From: Bradyrhizobium japonicum USDA 6
Lineage (GTDB): Bacteria; Pseudomonadota; Alphaproteobacteria; Rhizobiales; Xanthobacteraceae
Direction of reading: 5' to 3'
Length of the DNA stretch: 64,000 nucleotides
Assembly: GCF_000284375.1 (NCBI RefSeq)
Contig: NC_017249.1
Location: 6,441,001-6,505,000 of the forward strand
Under the pieces are notes generated by a model, which was not told the origin of the DNA, made no database searches, and was given only the letters and a program-made list of their open reading frames with translations. The position numbers and the translations under genes are program-made. Shown one piece after another: positions 59,751-64,000 of this stretch (positions within the stretch are counted from its first letter, which is position 1; every line of letters starts with the position of its first letter).

Positions 59751-60557
59751 TCACGCCGATTTGCGGATGTGCCGCCAGATGCGGTCGCGCAGCGCGCCAA
59801 AGGCGTCACCGCTCAGCATCTCGTAGGTGCGGGGTCGCGGCAGCTGGACCTGGAGATGGTCGACGATGCGGCCGGGCCGCGCCGACATCACGATCACCTC
59901 GTCGGCGAGATAGACGGCTTCGGTGAGGCTGTGCGTGACGAAGACGACCGTCTTGCCGGTCGCAGCCCAGATCCGCAGCAGCTCGTCGCCCATGGTCATG
60001 CGCGTCTGCTCGTCGAGGGCTGCAAACGGCTCGTCCATCAGCAGCACCGGCGGATCCTGCACCAGCCCGCGCGCAATCGAGACACGCTGCTTCATGCCGC
60101 CCGAGAGCTCATGCGGATGGCGCCTGCCGAAGCCGTCTAGGCCGACCAGCTTGAGGGCGTCCTGCGCCTTGGCGCGGCGCTCGGCCTTGGGCACGCCCCG
60201 CAGCGCCAGCGGAAACTCGACATTGTCCTCCGCCGTGAGCCAGGGAAACAGGCTCGCCTCCTGGAACACCACGCCGACTCGGTCGGGGTCGGGCTGGAGG
60301 ATCGGCGCGCCGCTAATGGTGATCGTGCCGGAGGTCTGCTGGCGCAGACCCGCCATCATCATCAGAAGGGTCGACTTGCCGCAGCCGCTCGGGCCGACCA
60401 GCACGACGAAGCGGCCGGGCTTGACCTCGAGCGAGACGTTCTCCAGCGCGACGACGTCCTGCGATCTCGTCTTGAAGACCTGACCGACGTTCTTCACCTC
60501 GATCGCGCCAGCCCGCGCAGCGGGCTTCAACGGGGTCACGTTCGCCAATGGCTGCAT
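59751..60557 (-). CDS. ABC transporter ATP-binding protein, SsuB/TauB type
   Basis: 268 residues from ATG 60557, which has GGTGGAAA upstream; ATG 60572 is an alternative. Walker A is VGPSGCGKSTLLMMMAGL, signature ELSGGMKQRVSIARGL, Walker B VLLMDEPFAALDEQTR and the H-loop VTHSLTEAVYLAD. It overlaps the upstream permease gene and drives uptake with the two permeases and the binding protein. Confidence 0.93.
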   Translation of the reverse strand: MQPLANVTPLKPAARAGAIEVKNVGQVFKTRSQDVVALENVSLEVKPGRFVVLVGPSGCGKSTLLMMMAGLRQQTSGTITISGAPILQPDPDRVGVVFQEASLFPWLTAEDNVEFPLALRGVPKAERRAKAQDALKLVGLDGFGRRHPHELSGGMKQRVSIARGLVQDPPVLLMDEPFAALDEQTRMTMGDELLRIWAATGKTVVFVTHSLTEAVYLADEVIVMSARPGRIVDHLQVQLPRPRTYEMLSGDAFGALRDRIWRHIRKSA

Positions 60558-61291
60558 CGCGTTTCCACCCATCTGACAAGTTCGTTGAAGGTCATGGCGA
60601 TCGCGGCGACCATCACGACGCCGGCGAGGAGCTGCTTCATCTGGAAGTTCTCGCCCCAGGTCGCGATCTGGTGACCGATGCCATCACGCGAGGCGTACAT
60701 CTCGGCCAAAATCACGCCGGTGAGGTTGAAGATCATGGAGATCCGCAACGCCTCCAGCAGCACCGGCAGCATGCTCGGCAGATAGACCCGGAACGCCGTC
60801 TGCCATGGCGTTGCGCCATAGGAGCGCGCCACCGTCAAATGCTCGACCTTGACCGATTCCACCGCCGTGGTGGTCGACATGATCACGATGAAGATCGTGG
60901 AAAAGAAGCCGAAGCCGACCTTCTGCGCAAAGCCGACGCCGAACACCAGGATGAACATCGGCAGGAAGATCGACTTCGGGATGCTGAAGGCGAAGAACAA
61001 AAGCGGCTTGGCCACCTCCGCGAAGTAGCGGTTCTCCGCGACCAGGAAGCCGATCACCGCACCGAAGGGCACGGCCAGCGCGAACGCGGCCAGCACCTCG
61101 GTCGCGGTCACCATCAGATCCTTCTGCACCGCCGCGCGCTGCAGCAGATCGCCGAGCGTTGCAAACGTATCGGACGCCGACGGCAGCAGGCGCGGATTGA
61201 CAATGCCGGTGCGCGACAGCACCTCCCACAGCGCCAGGACCGCGATGATGATCGCGACCCGCGCAAGGTTGATGACGAACGTGCTTTGCAT
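60536..61291 (-). CDS. ABC transporter permease, SsuC/TauC type (first permease)
   Basis: 251 residues from ATG 61291. Six membrane segments (LARVAIIIAVLALWEVLSRTG first). EAA loop: HLTVARSYGATPWQTAFRVYLPSMLPVLLEALRIS. It lies two bases after the binding-protein stop. The sequence differs clearly from the second permease, so the transporter has two distinct membrane subunits. Confidence 0.93.
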   Translation of the reverse strand: MQSTFVINLARVAIIIAVLALWEVLSRTGIVNPRLLPSASDTFATLGDLLQRAAVQKDLMVTATEVLAAFALAVPFGAVIGFLVAENRYFAEVAKPLLFFAFSIPKSIFLPMFILVFGVGFAQKVGFGFFSTIFIVIMSTTTAVESVKVEHLTVARSYGATPWQTAFRVYLPSMLPVLLEALRISMIFNLTGVILAEMYASRDGIGHQIATWGENFQMKQLLAGVVMVAAIAMTFNELVRWVETRCSHWRT

Positions 61292-61293
61292 CG

Positions 61294-62253
61294 TTACGGC
61301 TTGGTCGGGACGGGCTTGAACTTGGCCGAGATCACGTCCTCGGCCGGCACGATGTCCTTGAGGCCGCCGAGCTTGGCGAGGTCGAGCGAGAGCTGCACGG
61401 CCGCATTGACGTTGGCCGCGCCCATGTCGCCGCTGGTCTCGAGCTTCATGATGGTGTTGTCGTACTCCAGGCCCGCGATCTCCGGCGGCATTTCATAGAG
61501 CTCGGCGATCAGCTTGACGGTGACGTCGCGGTTGGCGCGCATGAATGCGACCGCACCGTAGAGGGCGTTCACTGCCTTCTGCACCATCTGGGGCTTGGCC
61601 TCGGCGAATTTGTCGAGCACGATCCAGCCTGCGGTGAGGTTCGGCGGAACCGCGGTCGCGTAATCGAGGATGGTCTTGGCCTCGCCGGACTTCGAGATCT
61701 GGAAGCTCAGCGGCGAATAGACCACGGCCGCCTCGACATTGCCGGCCAGCAGGTTCGGCACCAGGCCACCGCCGCCGACGGGAACGCGCGTAAAATCGAT
61801 CTTCTTGTCCTGGATGGTCCACAGCGCGAGCAGGTCGGAGCCGGAGCCGGCCGCGGTGATCGCCACCTTCTTGCCGTTGAGGTCCTTGACGTCGAGCGTC
61901 GACTTGGTCGGGACCATCAATTGCCAGCCGAAATTGCCCATCGCGGCATTGGCGACGATCCGTGACATCACACCCTTCTTGCGTCCGGCGGAGACCAGCG
62001 ACGGCGGATCGAGAATGATGTCGGCCGCACCCGCCGCCATGCCTTCGAACGTCTCCGCGCCGCTGCGGTAGATCGTGAGCTCGGCCTGGATGCCTTCCTT
62101 CTCGAACAGTTTCTGCCGCACCGCCGTCTCGGCGATCGTCGTCGGCCAATAGGTTTTCGTCGGCAGGCCGACGCGGATGGTGTCGGCGGCGCTCGCAGGG
62201 CCCGCCAGAATTGCGGCGGCGATCAGCGACATCAGCGCGTGATTGATCTTCAT
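61294..62253 (-). CDS. NMT1/SsuA-type ABC substrate-binding protein
   Basis: 319 residues from ATG 62253. Signal peptide MKINHALMSLIAAAILAGPASAAD. Mature features: IRVGLPTKTYWPTTIAETAVRQKLFEKEGIQAELTIYRSGAETFEGMAAGAADI and VDVKDLNGKKVAI-like second motif (LDVKDLNGKKVAITAAGSG). This is the family that binds sulfonates, nitrate, thiamine-pyrimidine or aromatic esters. The ligand here is unknown. Confidence 0.9.
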   Translation of the reverse strand: MKINHALMSLIAAAILAGPASAADTIRVGLPTKTYWPTTIAETAVRQKLFEKEGIQAELTIYRSGAETFEGMAAGAADIILDPPSLVSAGRKKGVMSRIVANAAMGNFGWQLMVPTKSTLDVKDLNGKKVAITAAGSGSDLLALWTIQDKKIDFTRVPVGGGGLVPNLLAGNVEAAVVYSPLSFQISKSGEAKTILDYATAVPPNLTAGWIVLDKFAEAKPQMVQKAVNALYGAVAFMRANRDVTVKLIAELYEMPPEIAGLEYDNTIMKLETSGDMGAANVNAAVQLSLDLAKLGGLKDIVPAEDVISAKFKPVPTKP

Positions 62254-62305
62254 TATTGGTTTCCTCCCCGTCTCTGTTTTTGGTGTGCCGGATTTTTCCG
62301 GATCG

Positions 62306-63034
62306 TCAGGTGGTACGGCTCACCTCCGCAATGCGAGAGGCGGCGAGCTCGACGAATTCTTTGGTGATGCCGAAGTGCTTTGACAACGCGCGAACTGCCG
62401 CATCAGCATCGCGCCTGATCACGGCGGCGACGATCGCCTTGTGTTCGGCTTCGACGTTGCGCAGCTTGCCACCGACCTCTCGGCGGATCGAGAGGCGGCG
62501 ATATCGCTCGCTCTGCTCATGCAGCACGTCGCGGAAGCCGAGCAGCCATGGCGAGCCGCACGCGTTGACCAGCGCGCGATGGAAGATGCGGTGACGGACC
62601 ACCCACTCCTCGTAGTGCACGGTCGGATCGTCGGGATAGCGATGGGGAACGGCCTTCAAATCCGCCCAGGCGGATTTCACCGATTCGAGCCAGGCCTCAT
62701 CGCCCCGCTCGATCGAGCGACGGAGCGCAAGCCCCTCGATGTCGATCCGGGTCTGCGTCACGTCGGCGAGATCGGCGAGCGACACCGGGCTCACGCGAAA
62801 GCCGCGCTGGTCCGACGCCTGCACGAGCCCGTCCGCGACAAGTCGCGACAGCGCCTCGCGCACGGCGGCGAGGCTCACGGAAAACTGTTTGGCGAGCCCC
62901 GCGATATGCAGCTTCTGGCCCGGAGCCAGCCGCGTCGCCAGGATGTCGGCGCGCAGACGTTCGTGCAGCGCCGACGTCAGGCTGCGCGGACCATCCCCGG
63001 GGCTTCCGGACAACTGGAACTGAAGCGGACCCAT
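62306..63034 (-). CDS. GntR-family regulator with FCD domain
   Basis: 242 residues from ATG 63034. Winged helix-turn-helix: LTSALHERLRADILATRLAPGQKL, VSLAAVREALSRLVADGLVQ and RGFRVSPVS. The C-terminal all-helical FCD domain binds an acid ligand through metal His and Asp (HRIFHRALVNACGSPWL; VEAEHKAIVAAVIRRDADAA). It precedes the ABC genes and probably regulates them. A palindromic AT-rich element about 46-57 bases upstream is a candidate autoregulatory operator. Confidence 0.92.
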   Translation of the reverse strand: MGPLQFQLSGSPGDGPRSLTSALHERLRADILATRLAPGQKLHIAGLAKQFSVSLAAVREALSRLVADGLVQASDQRGFRVSPVSLADLADVTQTRIDIEGLALRRSIERGDEAWLESVKSAWADLKAVPHRYPDDPTVHYEEWVVRHRIFHRALVNACGSPWLLGFRDVLHEQSERYRRLSIRREVGGKLRNVEAEHKAIVAAVIRRDADAAVRALSKHFGITKEFVELAASRIAEVSRTT

Positions 63035-63070
63035 GGTCGGATGATTGCAAGGCGGCGGCCGCGGGTCAAC

Positions 63071-63094
63071 AGAAAATCGAAAATCGATTTTTCT
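63071..63094. promoter_or_regulatory. AT-rich palindromic element upstream of the GntR gene
   Basis: AAAATCGATTTT at 63080-63091 is a perfect 12-base palindrome. A related half (AGAAAATCGA at 63071-63080) precedes it directly and the reverse (TTTTTCT) follows, so the whole 24-base block is nearly symmetrical. It lies in the only non-coding gap next to the GntR start and stands out from the GC-rich background. Candidate operator or promoter. Confidence 0.5.
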
Positions 63095-63102
63095 AGCTTA
63101 GG

Positions 63103-63936
63103 TTACGCTACGCCCCGCCCAACCTCCTGGGAATGCGCGGCCCTGGACGGCGCCACGTCGAGACGAACCGCGACGCGCTCCAAATCCGGGCTTGGCGCCG
63201 GGTAGAGCTTCATGACGAGCGGATCGTGGCCGGGAACGATGTGGTCCGCGTCCGGCGCTGCGGCTCGCAGCTTGTCAAAGCCCACCAGCATGTCACCGAC
63301 GTGAAATGCCGTCGTGAACGGACGCTCGCTCGTCATGTTCTCGTAGAAATGACTGACGTCCGAGGCGAGCACGACCGGGCCGCGGCGCGTGTTGACGCGG
63401 ACGAACTGAAGACCGGCTGAATGCCCGCCCGCCGCGTGGACCGTCAGTCCGGGCGCGATCTCGGCGTCGCCGTCGTAGAACAGCACCCGGCGCGCATAGT
63501 TCAGCCGCACGATCCCGCAGACGTCCTCGACCTCGAAGGAATGCGACAGCCTCGGATACTGCATATAGCGCCCGGTGGCGTAGGCGAGCTCGCGCTCCTG
63601 AAGATGAAACCGCGCATTCGGAAACCGGTCGAAATTGCCGGCGTGATCGTAGTGCAGATGCGTGAGGATCACATCCTTGACGTCGGCCACGTCGATATCG
63701 AACGCGGCAAGCGTCTCCACCGGGCAGCGCAGGAATGTTCGCCTGCGCTGCTTTGCGATTTCGGCGTTGAACCCGGTGTCGATAACGAAGGTGCGGCCGC
63801 CTCCCCTCGCCAGCCACATGAAATAATCCATCGGCATCGGCCCGTCATGCGGGTCGCCGCCGATGAAGTGCTCGCTCCGCTGCGCATCCCGCGTTGCATA
63901 GCGGATGGCAAAGAGCTCATATTCCGGATCGGCCAT
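63103..63936 (-). CDS. Metallo-beta-lactamase-fold hydrolase, N-acyl homoserine lactonase-like
   Basis: 277 residues from ATG 63936. HxHxDH motif complete (LTHLHYDHAGNFDRFP), with a later His (HAAGGHSAGLQ), Asp (LASDVSHFYEN) and a C-terminal His (HIVPGHDPLVM). It is the first visible gene of the catabolic operon of region 8; its stop lies just before the GntR gene control region. A lactonase role in the pathway fits. It is a different sequence from the MBL gene at 40597 and not a recent duplicate. Confidence 0.86.
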   Translation of the reverse strand: MADPEYELFAIRYATRDAQRSEHFIGGDPHDGPMPMDYFMWLARGGGRTFVIDTGFNAEIAKQRRRTFLRCPVETLAAFDIDVADVKDVILTHLHYDHAGNFDRFPNARFHLQERELAYATGRYMQYPRLSHSFEVEDVCGIVRLNYARRVLFYDGDAEIAPGLTVHAAGGHSAGLQFVRVNTRRGPVVLASDVSHFYENMTSERPFTTAFHVGDMLVGFDKLRAAAPDADHIVPGHDPLVMKLYPAPSPDLERVAVRLDVAPSRAAHSQEVGRGVA

Positions 63937-63957
63937 GGGTCATCCAATCAAGCGGGC

Positions 63958-64000
63958 TCAGGAGCCCTTATCGACCTCGTTGAAGGCCTCGCGCGCGTTG
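63958..64000 (-). CDS. C-terminal end of a gene truncated by the window edge
   Basis: The reverse strand from the edge reads NAREAFNEVDKGS followed by a stop at 63958-63960, 21 bases upstream of the MBL gene start. It is the 3' end of the preceding gene of the same operon. Too little is present to name a family. Confidence 0.5.
   Translation of the reverse strand, partial: NAREAFNEVDKGS

Noticed and set aside
57104..59926. A 940-residue + strand open frame across the region 8 operon
   Set aside because: It is antisense to four genes with clear family motifs (MetE core, FAH, NodB fold, permease), is extremely Arg/His-rich and has no family pattern. It is a GC-rich shadow frame.

Overview
The window looks like chromosomal DNA of a soil alphaproteobacterium, most likely Bradyrhizobium or a close relative. 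The basis is high GC, dense co-directional operons, the mix of Liv-type, TAXI, NMT1-type and sugar ABC solute-binding proteins, and small secreted proteins of a style I associate with bradyrhizobia. This is judged from protein style only; no marker gene such as rRNA is present. I see no intact tRNA, rRNA, CRISPR array or intact insertion sequence.

Region 1 (1-6.6 kb, + strand) is a surface-polysaccharide or natural-product block: the 3' part of an asparagine synthetase-like amidotransferase (asnB type), a Wzz/BY-kinase-like chain-length protein, and a stand-alone adenylation-carrier-thioesterase protein. Region 2 (6.7-12 kb) holds exported proteins: a DsrE-like protein (- strand), a long coiled-coil protein with internal 147-bp repeats, a TAXI-type binding protein, a VasI/TagO-like protein and a PrmC-like methyltransferase. 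Region 3 (12-17.1 kb, - strand) is a type I secretion unit (HlyD adaptor, small overlapping ORF, ABC exporter) downstream of its probable cargo, a glycosidase-like protein with Gly/Pro repeats. Region 4 (17.1-21.1 kb) has two small proteins and an MHYT-PAS hybrid histidine kinase.

Region 5 (21.5-43.7 kb, + strand) is the main feature: about 20 tightly packed genes. It begins with a Liv-type binding protein, an AraC regulator, LivH, LivM, LivG, and a LivF fused to a Tm-1-like (UPF0261) domain. These are followed by a PEP-hydrolase-like TIM barrel, a 970-residue flotillin-like protein with an 11-residue-period coiled coil, and two SRPBCC proteins. Next come a molybdenum hydroxylase whose large subunit is split into two genes, CoxD/CoxE-like MoxR and VWA proteins, an amidohydrolase, an MBL-fold lactonase-like enzyme, an SMP-30/isochorismatase fusion lacking the usual cysteine, and an azoreductase-like flavoprotein. 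I read it as an uptake, oxidation and hydrolysis route for an unknown, possibly cyclic or aromatic, compound. It is the best candidate here for an undescribed system.

Region 6 (43.7-50.5 kb, mostly - strand) is a sugar-utilisation operon: binding protein, two permeases, Gfo/Idh/MocA oxidoreductase, ThuA-like protein and LacI regulator, with a divergent SDR. It has no ATPase gene. Region 7 (50.5-56.2 kb) is a patchwork accessory segment: a decayed tRNA-like sequence, a truncated TAXI gene, a Wzx-like flippase, a frameshifted FkbM methyltransferase, relaxase-like debris, and two exported alpha/beta hydrolases, one lacking the nucleophilic serine. Region 8 (56.3-64 kb, - strand) is a compact catabolic operon: MBL-fold hydrolase, GntR regulator, NMT1-type ABC transporter with two permeases, NodB-type deacetylase-like protein, FAH-family hydrolase and MetE-core protein. 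A truncated gene lies at the right edge.
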